A DNA stretch of 64,000 bases from Carettochelys insculpta (GCF_033958435.1 NC_134161.1:13330001-13394000), one strand, 5' to 3'. Positions 1 to 10,989 are shown, numbered from the stretch's first letter. Program-made: numbers and translations. Notes: generated by a model not told the origin, from the letters alone.

Positions 1-590
1 AACGTATGATCTAGACTAAGAAGGAAATAGCAACTAGAATAGCGAAAGCAAAAGTGAGTTTAAAGGCGATGGATAAGATCTGGAAAAGCAAAGCGATTAG
101 CTTAAGAACAAAGCTGAGCATCTTGAAAAAGGTGTGTATTCAAGCAGCATGTTGTATGGATGTGAGACATGGGTGATAATGAAAAATTCAAAGAGAAGAA
201 TATTAGCGCTTGAGAGGAGTTGTTATAGAAAGATCCTGAGAATAGGATGGATGCAGAAGGTCACCAACGAGGAATTATACAGGAAGATACAGCCAAAAGA
301 GAACCTACTGCAGAAGGTTATACAACACAAATTATAGCGATCTGGGCATATTTGCAGAATGAGCAATGAACACAAAAAATCAAGACCCTGGTATTCAGCA
401 TAATGGACGGTTCAAATAGGAGAGGCAGACTCTGCAGAGAATGGGTAGATGACATAGTAGATTGGTGCGGAGCTAGTCTACAAAACTAAGCTACTCTGCA
501 CTGGACAGAGAAAGATGTAATGAAATCGTGAGAGAGGCATCAGACACCAATGGGCGCTGAGCCCATGGTTGTTGATGATGATAATGATGA
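1..590 (+). mobile_element. RTE-type LINE remnant, 3' end of the reverse-transcriptase ORF
   Basis: The open frame at 134-337 carries LYGCETW followed by a basic stretch and CYRKILRI and VTNEE. This resembles the conserved C-terminal tail of endonuclease/reverse-transcriptase ORFs of RTE (BovB-like) LINEs. Matching codons continue in broken frames after the stop (RSGHICRM, then RHQWALSPW), so this is a decayed copy. It ends in a GAT/ATG-rich simple repeat at about 570-592, as RTE elements often do. The left part lies outside the window. The clade is inferred from motif resemblance; another LINE clade with a YGCE-W motif is possible. Confidence 0.7.
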
Positions 591-1244
591 TATCTAGCTG
601 GGGATAGCAATGATTATCTCCCAAACAGTGGTTTTCTGAGGCTTTATCAATATAAGTTTGTATAGAGCTCTGAAAAAAATAAGGTGTAATTGACGCTATT
701 GGCACATAAACAGCTTGAGTATCCACCCCAGCACAAGCAAGACCGTGGTCCACCCACTTCCCAACCTACACAAACACAAAAAATGGTCAGGAAACAAAAA
801 CATGTCAACTTTAAGGGTAAATAAAGGTTACTATTTCTGTGAGGCACAATCCTGTCTACTGGGAACCTCCCAAACCTCTAACTCAACCCCTATTTCCACA
901 AAGGTGTAAAGTCTGTAGGAAGGTGGTATCCACTGATTATTGCCATGTCAGCAAGAGCAAGAACCCATAATCTAGAACTGGAAGACTATATAATCATTTA
1001 GCTACCAGTCCCATGATGCACCTACTGCCCTGTGTAAAGCAAGCTGATGTCAGAAAAAGATTGAGGAATGATTTATTATCCTCCAATATTAGGTGAAAGG
1101 CCAAGGAAACTGAGAAGTCACCATGTCAAGTTCGGCCAAGCCAAAGGAGCCTTTCAAATGTGCTAGAAGTTGCAGAGAGCTTTCTAGGCCAGCCCACACA
1201 CCACTCTCTCCTGCTATTCTTTGAGAACACACTGGGTACATTAC
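591..1244. other. NFRKB intron with no recognised feature
   Basis: This stretch lies downstream (in transcript order) of the last NFRKB exon in the window. I see no splice-bounded coding segment and no repeat I can name. The next NFRKB exon is therefore probably beyond position 1. Confidence 0.5.
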
Positions 1245-1419
1245 CTTCTTCATCAGAGGATAAGGTGGTATCGCCACATTCCTCCTTCACCTCCCTCAGA
1301 ATCTTCAGGTAGCGCTGATGTGTCCGTCTATCCCGTTCTTCTGGGCCACAAGGAGGGGATGGATATTTTTTCTTAAGGGTCATATCAGGACCACCTTTCC
1401 TAGCTAGATCCAGCAGGTG
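1245..1419 (-). CDS. NFRKB: NFRKB coding exon, residues 156-213
   Basis: The exon begins after a polypyrimidine acceptor ending TTTCAG and ends GAAG|GTAATG, one base into the next codon. It encodes HLLDLARKGGPDM, then a basic, proline-containing stretch, then RYLKILREVKEECGD and LSSDEE. The KVLREVKEECGDTALSSDEE region of vertebrate NFRKB is clearly matched. The first part (HLLDLARKGG) differs most from the mammalian protein. Confidence 0.93.
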
Positions 1420-4400
1420 CTGAAACAAACAGATATGTACAGCACAGGAAAGATGGTGGGGTGCAGAGTCCGGCTTTGTGGGAAATATGACTGACTTACA
1501 CTCACATACAGGTAAATTTAATTAGTTAAAAAGATTACAACATGTGCCATCATTACAGGGTTCTTTATACGATAACTAACAACAAGCTAGAATTCAGTAT
1601 GCAGGAAATCCCAAAAGGTTTGCTGGCACTGAATAAAGGGAAAGTCTATAACAGATTATATTCCTGCATTGCCTTCCATTCTCATTAATTCTTCTTCTTC
1701 TATACAATCAATTTTGGCAAGTATATACAAGCTAGTGATTGTTCTGAAGAGCACTTGAAACGGTTTGCGCCCCATGAAGCTTAATACGGATTTGTAACAC
1801 TGGCTTAAAACAGACAGAGGAGGAAAAATATGCTTCAAAAGAAAAAGTAGTTTAACACTTAGCACAAGAAAGAAAGATTTATCTCACATGCAAAACTCAT
1901 CTTCCATTTCCCTCCCCAGCAAAAGAGCTACCTTCCTATACAATAGGTAGAGCACTTTAGTCTCCCTGATTATCCAACCTTAGCCAGAAGTCACTATGAT
2001 GGCTTCATTTATCCCACATGCAAACAGAATAGAGATATTTATCCCACAGCTCCTAATGGCCAGAAAGCAGCCAATGGGAGCTGAGAAATTGTGCTGCACT
2101 GCCTCCCCACGCCCCTGGAAAATGTCTCAGCTATCATTGGTCAGTTTATGGCCAATAGGAACAAAGACATTTTGCTGGGGTCAGGGGCAGCATACGCAAC
2201 AAGCCAATGGGAGCTGAGAGATTTTGCTGGGTGCGGGGCAGTACCTGAAGATCTCCCCCCTCCACAGCTGTAGACAGGATTAAGAGGCTTGATGGGGCCA
2301 GAACGAGCCCATGGGCTGTATCTTGCCTGCACCTGGTCTACTAACAGAAGTGGCTCTCATCACAAAATAAATGCAGACTAATGGGCACAGCAAAATACTT
2401 GGGGAGTCAGTGCTAGTAGTTTGCTAGCACTCATGACTAGTCACTATTGGGAACCAAGGAGTCTGAACGCTCTGATTCTATCACCAGCATTGCCACTGAA
2501 CAACATGATGTTGAGGAAGTCACTGGACCCTCGCTTTGCCAAGCTGTAATATAAAAATTGTATTTTGCTATGATGGAAGGGGACAGAGGGAGATGGAAGA
2601 AAGGTTGAGTGCTAAATAGAACTGATTTTTATATTTTGCCTTGGTGCAACAGCTGCTGGAATACTAGGTCCAGTTCCTGGGCCAACAATTCAAGAAGAAA
2701 GTCGATCAATTGGAGAAGGTTCAGAAAAGAGCTGTGAGAATGATTAAAGAAAACAGCTCTCTAGTGATGGACTCAAAGCTCAAATCTATTCAGTTTAACA
2801 AACAGAAGGTTAAAGTGAGACTTGAACACATTCTATATTTACCTATATGGGGAACAAATATTTAACAATGGGCTCTTTGGTCTAACAGTGAAGGTGTAAC
2901 GATCTACTGGGTAAAGGCTGAATCTAAACAAATTCAGACCAGAAATGTATAACAGTGGTTTACTACCTGGAAGCATTTGCCAAGAGTCATGCTGCATTAC
3001 TGGTCATTTTAAAATCAAAAGAGGGTGTCTTCCAAAAGAACTGTTCTAGGCATTATTTTTGGACAGTTCTATGGCCTGTGTATTACAAGGACTCAAACGA
3101 GGTGATCATAATTGTCCTTTTTGACTGTGGAATGTATACATTGTTTATAAAACAAAGCTGTATGGGGTCGGGGGCGGGGAGAGGAGGAAGAGGTGCTCAA
3201 TGGAAACATCAGGCATCTGTTCAGGCTCAGGGTAAAATAGACACTTGTCAGATATCTGCATGAGCACCCAGAATCTCCTCAATAACTTTACATTTAGGGA
3301 CCAACAAAGCCTAAAAATCTAAACAACTGCAGTATTAAAAAAGGCAAACACCACTAAATCCTTCAGTTAAGTTAAACCACATTCTTTGTGAAATGCCTCA
3401 AGTAACACACTGCATCCTGGAAGAACTCACATTGCGGGAAGCAAGGATCTGCTTGAGCAGTCGGTAGAAGTACTGCTGCTGGGAGTTCAGGTAGCGTTTG
3501 TACTGGGACTTGAAACAGAGCTGCCGGTATTTCACAACTTCAGGATTAAAGTGTCCATCTACAGGAAAAATACAACTATTTTGGCTTTCCTTACCTGCAA
3601 GCTGAGATTAAAGCTTTTTTTTTTTTTTTTTTTTTTTTAAAGTTTGCACTTCATTTTCTCTACCTAAACAATCCAGATGCTACGGTAGCCCATGGACAGA
3701 TGAAAAATCAAGTATGATATGAAAGACTTTACAATTCTCAGAGTGACAAGATCTGGAGCTATACTGTTCTAAGTCAGACAATCAACTATACTTGCTGCAT
3801 TACAGTGTCCTCTGGGAAATGAGTCTGGAGGTTTCAGTAGCAATGTTCCCTTAAATTTTTCCATGCACATGCAGAATAAATTTTGTTATGTCTGTCAAGG
3901 CACGTGTGGATGCGCAGTATCAATAGAAACACATGTGGCTAGCTGTGGGCATGCTGCTGACCAGGTGAGTAGCATTTTAACCTCTCCTGGAGGGCTGCCA
4001 AGTGCTCATCTCACAGGGAACACTGCTCAGCAGACTAGCTGAAAAAAAGCACAGTTGGCCCCAGCTGAAACCTTGTTGACAGCCTCAACAAACAGCTCTG
4101 GGAACGAAAGGAACAAGGAGACAAAACTACCACTTTTCCCAATCTGAGAACGGGATAGGGAGAATCCTTCCAGGAGAGAGGTAAAGCACATTGACAGGGC
4201 AACACATGGGGCTGTCTTTGTTGTACCAAGACTAGATAAACAGCATCTCAGTCTCTTACACTGTCCACTGGTGCCTTCCACCAGCTAAACATTTAATTAA
4301 AAAAATCAGAAGTTAAAATCACAATGAGCTGACACTGACCTCGGAAAAGTTTCTGGGCAATGTGCAGTGGGTTTCCAAAGCGGAAGTTCTCTCCGCTGAA

Positions 4401-6145
4401 CAGAGCTGGGATGAGTTTGTTCTGGTGCTCAGTATTATTTTCTGGGAAGTGGGGAAGGAACTTTTTTAGGTGGTCCCGCTGTGAGTCTGTCAGCACCTCC
4501 TGCCACGTAGATAGGCTGACAACTTCAAAAAAGATCTCAGGCTAAAGACGACACAAAGACAAAGATGAAACAAATGTCTTCCTGCATCTTGAACAAAACT
4601 TTAGCTTTCTAGAGTTAAATAAAAGTCACAAGACACTGTCTCGTAGAAATTGTGGAAAACTGTAGTCTAAAACACAGAGAGATGAACATATTAAAGGTTG
4701 CCAGTCATGAGAATCCATAAAAGATGGAGAAAGAGATCACAAGGTATGTAAAAATAAACAAAGATGTTTTAATACTTGATCTCAGAAAAGAGTCACTGTG
4801 TTTACCTAGAGAAGTAACAGACTAGTAAAATTAGGGGGCTCTTAAAATATATTTGGCTAACATGACCTTTAAAGCCACTCAGCACCTTTAAAATCATGCT
4901 TCACTCCAGGATGCACCTCCGAAAACCAGCACTCTCTAATCCAGCAACATCCATTGCCCGGCAGGACCATGGATGCTCCTGCACAAGAAAGCCTGGGAGC
5001 TGAAGAGTTGCCAGCTGCAAGAAAGTGGGCAACCTCGGGCCAGAGCCCTGTGGCAGCCCATAAAAGCAAGAACCCTGCAAGGGTGAGGAGGAAGCCACAG
5101 CCTGGCAGAGGCTGAAGCTGAGCCCCATGGCAGCCAGGGGCGGGAGCCCCAGGAGCACAGGGCAGCCTGGAGCCCTGCAGCAGCACAACCAGGCAGTGCC
5201 CTTCTGCACCTCCAAGGAACCTAGAACTGGAGCTGGAGCCCAACATATGGAAGGATGAGAGCTCCAACACAGCCTTGGGCTGGGGCAGGAGCTCTGCACA
5301 CAGGGCCAGCAGGAAACCCCCTGCAGCCCCTGAGCCTGGAGGCGGGGCTGCAAGGAACCACATTGCAGCCCCATAGAGCCCTGGGCCCAGGCTAGAGCTC
5401 TGCATATGGGGCCAGCAGGAACCATGGGTCGAGGCTGGAGCCTCCAAATGAGGTGGGCCAGAGCACCAGGATCTGGAGCTCTGCTGAACCAGGGCCAGAG
5501 CCCCTCAGCAGTCCTGCAGCACCATGGCCAGGAATAGCAGAGACCCCCACAGCAGGTGGCAAGGAGGGGGGTGGGGGGAAGCCAAAGCAGGTGCTTGGAG
5601 CCCCATGCAGGGGACATCCCTGCCCAGCAAATTCTTTCATTCGGGATTGGTTAGGTCCTGACCATGCCAGATGAGGGAGGTGCAACCTGAAATTATGTTG
5701 CCTTCTGACAGGGAGCTCATGCTATGATTCAATCAGATCACTCTATTGCTAGCTGTTAAAACTGAGTTTGAGTTGTGTTAAACTAATCAGATTGAGTCAA
5801 GCTGATTTCAAACACCACTTTTTTTTTTTAAAAAGCAGGGCTTGCAACACCAGAGAATGTTACCCTTGTTCACTTTCCTCTACACCCCAATTGCTCTGGC
5901 TTTCCTCTGTGCAACAGTGATAATGATACCCATAACCTGTTTGTGGGTTGAGTAAGTAGTTATGTTTGTCAAAAACTCTGGAAATGGAAAGTGCTCTTAT
6001 TGCTACTCACATCTTCTAGGAGGTCCTCTGGCAAGCTAACTCTTGTTGACCCCAGCATGCAGTCCTCCATGATTCGTGTACCATTTCCTTCCCCACATGG
6101 TCCCAGCTCCAATGGGTCTGTCAGCATGTGGTCCAGGGAATCCAT
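1245..6145 (-). CDS. NFRKB: NFRKB (INO80 complex subunit, INO80G), N-terminal part
   Basis: Four exons (6145-6011, 4541-4340, 3558-3431, 1419-1245) splice in frame into the first 213 residues, and the last codon is split at the window-side donor. The start is MDSLDHML, as in the vertebrate protein, in a strong Kozak context (A at -3, G at +4). Human NFRKB is about 1300 residues, so most of the gene lies to the left of the window. The protein is a metazoan subunit of the nuclear INO80 chromatin remodeller. Its N-terminal DEUBAD domain (about residues 46-155 here) binds the deubiquitinase UCHL5 and inhibits it. The motif NFRF (97-100) is the insertion known from structures to block UCHL5. All junctions are GT-AG. 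Identification rests on near-identity to the remembered vertebrate protein and on the neighbouring PRDM10 gene in the expected order. Confidence 0.95.
2000..2345. repeat. Unclassified interspersed repeat with repeated CCAATGGGAGCTG
   Basis: CCAATGGGAGCTGAGA occurs at about 2073 and 2203, with a third CCAAT-containing version between them. The phrase is familiar from DNA-transposon-derived repeats in turtle and crocodilian DNA. No terminal repeats or target duplication are visible, so the class is open. Confidence 0.35.
2655..2955 (+). mobile_element. CR1 LINE fragment, 3' part of ORF2
   Basis: The translation around 2710 reads [14 protein letters not shown], the near-C-terminal signature of CR1 reverse-transcriptase proteins; the intact CR1 at 53-55.6 kb has [12 protein letters not shown] in the same place. 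It is followed by decayed sequence matching the KLKSIQFNKQKVKVRLEH region. The frame is broken several times, so this is an old copy. Confidence 0.75.
3431..3558 (-). CDS. NFRKB: NFRKB coding exon, residues 113-155
   Basis: Spliced TGTAG|ATGG to AAT|GTGAGT. It encodes DGHFNPEVVKYRQLCFKSQY and continues to ILASRN, almost the same as mammalian NFRKB. This is the second half of the DEUBAD domain. The first codon is completed by the single G carried over from the preceding exon. Confidence 0.95.
3559..4339 (-). other. NFRKB intron with poly-T tract and repeat fragment
   Basis: A T run lies at about 3617-3639, which is a poly-A run in the sense of the gene. At 3840-3965, TGTTCCCTTAAATTTTTCC followed by an AATAAATTTTGTTATG stretch resembles one arm of a palindromic repeat that I know from turtle and crocodilian sequence. 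I see nothing else. Confidence 0.5.
4340..4541 (-). CDS. NFRKB: NFRKB coding exon, residues 46-112, DEUBAD domain with FRF motif
   Basis: Spliced CTTTAG|CCTGAG to CGAG|GTCAGT. It encodes PEIFFEVVSLSTWQEVL, a helix-rich DQ/QR segment, and ALFSGENFRFGNPLHIAQKL. The F98-R99-F100 triplet sits where the inhibitory hairpin of human NFRKB enters the UCHL5 active site (family knowledge). It is intact here, so inhibition of UCHL5 is probably conserved (inference). Confidence 0.96.
4542..6010 (-). other. NFRKB intron
   Basis: It contains the GC-rich TIR-flanked element at 4907-5689 and an A/T-rich run at about 5820-5834. I see nothing else recognisable. The long open frames at 4869-5685 are by-products of the GC-rich element, not genes. 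Confidence 0.8.
4907..5689. mobile_element. GC-rich TIR element, long variant of the CAGGTTGAACCTCTC family
   Basis: The left end, CAGGATGCACCTCC then CCAGCACTCTCTAATCC, and the right end, GCCAGATGAGGGAGGTGCAACCTG, are degenerate versions of the TIRs at 58557-58879. The interior is different: about 700 bases rich in GGAGC, CCAGC and GCAGG words, loosely repetitive. It looks like a non-autonomous element with a captured or expanded GC-rich filler. No target duplication survives. Confidence 0.5.
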
Positions 6146-6164
6146 CCTTCGCTCTAGTCTAAGT
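6011..6164 (-). CDS. NFRKB: NFRKB first coding exon (start codon at 6145-6143)
   Basis: The acceptor TTCACAG at 6165-6171 is followed by 19 untranslated bases, then ATG at 6145-6143. It encodes 45 residues, MDSLDHMLTDPLELGPCGEG to VSLPEDLLED, and ends GAT|GTGAGT. An in-frame upstream Met (MVDSFVH) lies inside the intron, so it is not the start. Confidence 0.95.
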
Positions 6165-7044
6165 CTGTGAACAAAAGAATCTACCATCTATTGTCATAAA
6201 CTGGCCAATAACAAAACCCAAAATTCTCAAATACAGCTGAAGGATCTCAACTTAGTGTTTTAGGAGATACAATTTGATAAAGAAATTAGTCTAATCAAAT
6301 TAATTCAAATGACACAATGTGTAGCTATGCCATGTAAGTTTACTAAATAGCGAAATAGGAAGTGCAGGCCTAATAGAATGACTAGGGAGTACCACTCCTT
6401 CAGGTGACATGCCTACACAGAGAGAAAGAGAGAGAATACATAAAGAACACTTGGGAAACAATAATGCACGTGATTAATAACCACATAGTCACAGATTTTT
6501 CTTACCTGTGCAACTTACTATTTTATTAATTGTTTCCATGTTTAATAATTTACTTTTCACTATGCAATTTATACATTGCACTCACTGAACTTTAAGAATA
6601 AAGACTAGCCTGGTCAGCTTCACTTTGTATCTCATCCACTACATTAGTGCTCCAATATTTGGGGTAAAACACTGTCGAGCAATGTTCAAATGCAAATTAT
6701 TATTTTTTTCATACACAAACTAACATGGAGGCCTAAACTTAAATTCACCTTTAAATTAAAGGCACTCTCACAAAACAATTTCTAATGCTTCTGAAGAGGG
6801 CAAAAACTATAGTTAGAGTAACAAAAACTACAAGGGAGAGAAAAAGCCAAGAGATGGGGACAAGTGGCAAGTGCATAAAGAATCGTGAAGTAAGAGTTAT
6901 TGGAATTAGAGGGTGTGGCCTGCCTCAGGCTACTTGTCTGCAGAAATACATCATGGCTCTGAACAGATGTGAGACCTGAAAATACTCCCTTTATATTCTA
7001 TACCACCCGGAATTTTACTGCAACTTACAAGTTACTGGGAAACT

Positions 7045-7290
7045 TTCTGAGGGTATGTGTACACTATGTAGCCATCAGCTTCAAGGCTGTGTTGACACAG
7101 TTTCCCCATTGCTAAAAGTCAGTGTATGAGAATGATGTTTGTCAGCAATTTTGCCAACAAAAATACTTCTACCCCAATGAGTGAATTTCACTTTGTTAGC
7201 AGGAGCAGAAGAGCATTCACACATGCCTGGGCAAAACTGTTACAACTGTGCTAAACATAAGTGAAATAAACATTACTCTCATGCCTCCAT
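7045..7290. repeat. Possible decayed GTCTACACT-type DNA element
   Basis: GGGTATGTGTACACTATG at the left and an interior with TTTGCCAACAAAA resemble the element at 35122-35544. The right end cannot be placed. Confidence 0.3.
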
Positions 7291-7849
7291 GCAAAACATG
7301 CCACAATAAGTAGAGGTAGACATTAAAGAACTCACAACTTCACTTCCATGATTGTAGATGGTGCTCTGAAGTCAAAGAGACAACTACTCAGCAGAACAGG
7401 GCTTAGCCAAACAGCAAACATTAAGCCATTTATTAGTTTGCTTTACATGTGAATCTTGATTCAGCCACCAGAACACAGTGTAATTAATTTTGAAATCTCA
7501 TTTCTATTCCAAATCATAGTGCAGTTTGGTCCAATATATCACAGGGAAACAATCCCTTTTCAGAAAGAAATTGGTTCCAGGGAGGAATTACCTCTTGCCT
7601 GCAGAAAGCGTGGACAATCCATCAACAATTAAGACCATTAAAGAAGCAGGATTAAAGTACATGAATTCATCTCAAATGTACTCAATCTGTGAATAAACAG
7701 GAGACTGAACTTAAATGAATGGGAGCAGAAAATTAAATATTTTTATTTTTTAAAAACTTAAAATGCAAGTTTTAGGCTTTAGCCACATAATAAAATCATG
7801 CAAAATCATAAACTGAATAAAGACTGCCAATGAAGACAATTATAATCCA

Positions 7850-8020
7850 ACATTGTCAACGGGGTTTCCAAAGCACACTCTATAAGCTTATGAGGTAAGG
7901 AAAATATTACTTGTTCTACTAGAGAGAAATAAACAGAGTCGGGGTTAAGGCACTTGTCGAAGGTCCAGTGCAGAGTCAGTGCTAAATCTTAGAAGTCCTT
8001 ACTTGCACTCCCCAAAAGAC
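7850..8020. repeat. MIR-like CORE-SINE remnant
   Basis: It contains a diverged version of the 'tracked' MIR phrase (AAACAGAGTCGGGGTTAAGGCACTTGTC, read here in pieces), with flanking CACTCTATAAGC and GTGCAGAGTCAGTGC words. Strongly diverged. Confidence 0.4.
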
Positions 8021-8589
8021 TACACAGTATATGCAGCAGAGTGAATACATGACCTACCCATCCCTATTAAAAAATATTACAACCATGATACTCTACACTA
8101 TCTACTGTATGACACAAAAACATTATTCTTCCAGATCACCCAAATTTATTTTAAAAGGTGCTTTCCAAATTTATTCAGATTTTGTGGCCTATTCTAGGCT
8201 CAAATCACTTACAAACACATCAACCATTGATAAAACAAAACCCAAACAAATTAAATGCTCAAGTGGAGACTATGACAATACATACCTCTTAACATACAAC
8301 AAAATAAACTCATTCAAGTCTGAGGAAAAGGGACTGACTGTCTCTTTTTGCAAAGTCTAGGCATTTCTTCAGACAGTGCTTAATCCCTAGAAGTAATTTC
8401 AATGCTTTATCTAACCACCAAAATTGATAACCCATTTCAGCAGCAACACAATAAGAAACTCCACAGAATGGAAAATAAATCACCTGGCTGAGGACACAAA
8501 TCCACTCAAGGGATCACAATCCATTAGAAACAAATAAGCTTATCTGGGTCACAAACAGTGGCTTGATAGCATTTGAAGGTCCTCAACAA

Positions 8590-9090
8590 AAAGCCCCACT
8601 CACAGGCCACTCATGTGGCACTCGGGGGCGCACTGCCTCCCAGTACCCTGCCAAAATTAACTGGTAAATCGGGTGGCCTCACATGCCCCCTCCTTGCCCC
8701 TCTGGACAGGCTTCCCTGCACCCCCTCCCCACAAGTGCCGGTAGCCATTGACCCCACACTGTCCCAGCACCGTCTGGACTACAGGGAACCCTCACACCAT
8801 GCCAGGCGCTCCTCCACGGGAGCCCCCGCCAACCCACAGCCCACTCACCTCACGGGTCCCTCCCCACAGACTCCCTCGCCCCCCCCCCGCAACTTCCCAC
8901 CCCAAGGGCCCCTCCCCCCAGATCCCATCACCCCCCTGCACCCCACGCCAGAGGCCTCTCCCCACAAGACCCATCGCCCCCCAGCTGCCCATCCCCCTTG
9001 TCCCCTTCCCGCAGGACAAATGTCCCCCACCAGCTGCCCACCCCAGGGAACCCCCCCACTTCCCCACCCCCAGGCCCCATGACGCCCCCT
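8590..9090 (-). repeat. C-rich tract, G-rich on the NFRKB transcript strand
   Basis: About 500 bases dominated by runs of 3-11 C on the plus strand (for example at about 8880 and 8910-8945). The transcribed NFRKB RNA would therefore carry many G runs just downstream of the first exon. This composition favours G-quadruplexes and R-loops. The proline-rich open frames here are a side effect. Confidence 0.8.
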
Positions 9091-9093
9091 CAC

Positions 9094-9300
9094 CTGCTCG
9101 CTCAACCGGCTCCAGCCCAGACACGCGCCTCCTACAGCGGCAAAGTCTCTGGGGAGAGGCGCGCGCCCCCTCCCCAGAGCGCGAGCACGGCGCCCGGAAG
9201 GCGGAGCGCCCAAGCTCTGCCCCAGTGGCCCGTCTCACGCATGCGCAGCTCCTCTTCCCGACGAGCGAATGCGCAGAAACCTCTCGCGCGTGCGTAACGT
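9094..9300 (-). other. NFRKB: Probable NFRKB non-coding first exon
   Basis: On the minus strand, GAGCGAGCAG|GTGAGG at 9094/9093 is a near-consensus donor facing the first coding exon. It lies inside the CpG-dense block. The 5' end is not visible from sequence; I put it near 9240-9300 because of the promoter-type motifs there. No other good donor in the CpG block was noticed. Confidence 0.45.
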
Positions 9301-9390
9301 CACGCAGTGGCTGAACCCTTCTGTCCGCTTGCGGCCCCCTGTCGGGCGGGCGGTATTAGCGCAGCGCAAGGGGAGGAGCTGGTTTTGGAG
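9094..9390 (-). promoter_or_regulatory. CpG-island promoter of NFRKB
   Basis: A dense CpG block in otherwise CpG-poor DNA. ACGCATGCGCA at 9237-9247 fits the NRF1 site. A second half-like site, CGAATGCGCAG, lies at 9265-9275. TAACGTCA at 9295-9302 is a CRE-like site (TGACGTTA on the minus strand). CCGGAAG at about 9194 and CTTCCCG at 9253 are ETS-like cores. No TATA box is evident, as expected for a housekeeping CpG promoter. Confidence 0.75.
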
Positions 9391-9394
9391 GGGG

Positions 9395-9730
9395 TGCCTC
9401 GGGGAAGGGGCATGAGCTGAAAAGATGCATGCAGTTAGATGGGGCGTGCATGGATGGGGAGAGGTGTTTAGATGTGGGGGGAGGTCAGGGGGATGTATCT
9501 GGTAGGTGTGCTTAGGAGTAGAGGGGGTGTATAGCTGGGGGCGTGTAACTAGTGGAGGTACATTGGTGTGGAAGGGTGTATATTGCTGGGGCGTGCATGA
9601 GGTAGAAGAGGTGTATCGATGTGGAGGAAGGGGCATATAGATATGGGGGGAGGTGCTCTCGTGTGGAAGGGTGTGTCTAGCTGGGGAGTGCACAGGCATG
9701 GAGGGAGTGTTATGTCTGAGGTTTTCTGAG
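9395..9730 (+). repeat. G-rich degenerate minisatellite upstream of NFRKB
   Basis: G-rich on the plus strand. It repeats words such as GGGGCGTGCATG, GTGGAAGGGTGTAT, AGCTGGGG and GATGTGGGGG at irregular 25-60 base spacing. The unit is too degenerate to fix a period. Its G-rich strand is opposite to that of 8590-9090. Confidence 0.65.
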
Positions 9731-10439
9731 CTTCCCTTGCACGGGTGACTTTGCGCCTTCTCGTTCAAAGGTTCCTAAATATGCTTAATAAGCACCTGAA
9801 TGCTTATAACGGGCTTCTTGCATGCTGCGGTTGAATAGCTTCCAGACCAGGTTTAACTGGGTTTTAAAAAGCATGTAGAAGGCTCCTTAAGGATGGCAGC
9901 TGTTTGCTGGGAATCAGTTTGCTTGCAAATGCAAACAGAAAACATTTATTTGGGAGGGTTCCCCCAGCCTCCTTCCTGGACTACATTTCAATCCCTGTTC
10001 CCCATCTTAGTTGCTTTGCACTCTTCAAGAACATACAAGTTGTCGCACTACCTCAGGTCCATTTAATCCATTATCCTTTCTCTTATAATTAAAGCTACAA
10101 TTCTGACACTTATATGCTTATCAAAAGTTATACAGAGGACAAGGAAAATAAATCATGTATTTATTCAAGCCCACATCTTGCCAGCTGGGGCTGAATTACT
10201 GGAATTTTCAAGAAATCACAGAGGTCTCAAATCACAGAATCCATGACTGGTTTGTAGCCTTACTTACAACGTCTGTTGCCAAGTGCTTTGGAGGAAGGAA
10301 CTCCGTAGTAGACAATTATGCAGTAACATGACCTATGGGGAAGTTTCTTACTAGCTTTTAATACTAAAATATGCAATCAGACCTCTCTTTACAGTGCCCA
10401 CTTTTTATGTTATTGATTTCCCCTTCCTCTCCCAACACC

Positions 10440-10850
10440 TGCATCCCCCACTCTTCTTGTACCCCTAGACCCTAAGTTTGTAGCTCCCACTGGAACTTCA
10501 CTTGTGGCCTGTGGACCCCCTGTCTGCCCCCTCCCCCCACATGCCCCTTGCACACTGGAGCACCAAAGCCCCACGCTTCCTATGCCTCCCTCTACTTCCC
10601 CAGCACTTTCAGAGTACCACAAATCCACTGATTCAGGCTCTGTCCCCACTCCTCCCCCACCCTCCTAGAGCTGAAAAACTGCAAATCAGCTGTCCCTGGC
10701 TGTTCAAGCTCTGGGGGGGAGGAGGAGCCCGGGGGGAGTGAGAATCAGATGATTCACATTCTCCCAAAGTGCTGTGGGCGACTGCAGCCCACTGAGATGA
10801 AGGAGGGCCACTCATGCAGCCCACCCACTATTTTTGGTTGCTCATTGCTG
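10440..10850. repeat. Unclassified C-rich interspersed repeat
   Basis: It contains GAGCACCAAAGCCCCACGC and GCAGCCCACTGAGATGA, phrases I associate with a DNA-transposon-derived turtle repeat. No terminal repeats were recognised. Classification uncertain. Confidence 0.35.
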
Positions 10851-10989
10851 TCCTAAACCCTTGGTCTGCAGTTCCCTGGCAGCCAGCTGTGCTCCTCAGA
10901 TATTTCTCTGAAAGAGCATTGCATAAAACGTCAAGCATCAAGCACCCACAAATGGAAATCATGTGATGCTGACTTGATATGACATCACT

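Larger units (their letters stand above)
1420..3430 (-). other. NFRKB intron
   Basis: This 2-kb intron lies between GT-AG exons. It holds a GC-rich repeat at 2000-2345, in which the phrase CCAATGGGAGCTGAGA occurs twice, and a CR1 fragment at 2655-2955. I see nothing recognisable in the rest. Confidence 0.85.
6165..9093 (-). other. NFRKB first intron
   Basis: A 2.9-kb intron inferred between the non-coding first exon and the ATG exon. It is AT-rich for most of its length. It carries a possible decayed TIR element near 7045-7290, a MIR-like stretch at 7850-8020, and a strongly C-rich (G-rich in the transcript) tract at 8590-9090 next to the promoter. The proline-rich open frames there are compositional. 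Confidence 0.6.

Noticed and set aside
1..1244. Next NFRKB exon after residue 213
   Set aside because: No segment encoding the expected acidic/serine-rich continuation is visible; the region is a LINE remnant and unassigned intron.
4869..5685. Open frames of 97-238 residues on the minus strand
   Set aside because: They lie inside a GC-rich TIR element in an NFRKB intron. Composition is low-complexity and no domain is visible.
8573..9314. Long proline- or glycine-rich open frames on both strands
   Set aside because: They follow from the C-rich tract and CpG block. There is no domain, no splice logic, and the frames overlap on opposite strands.
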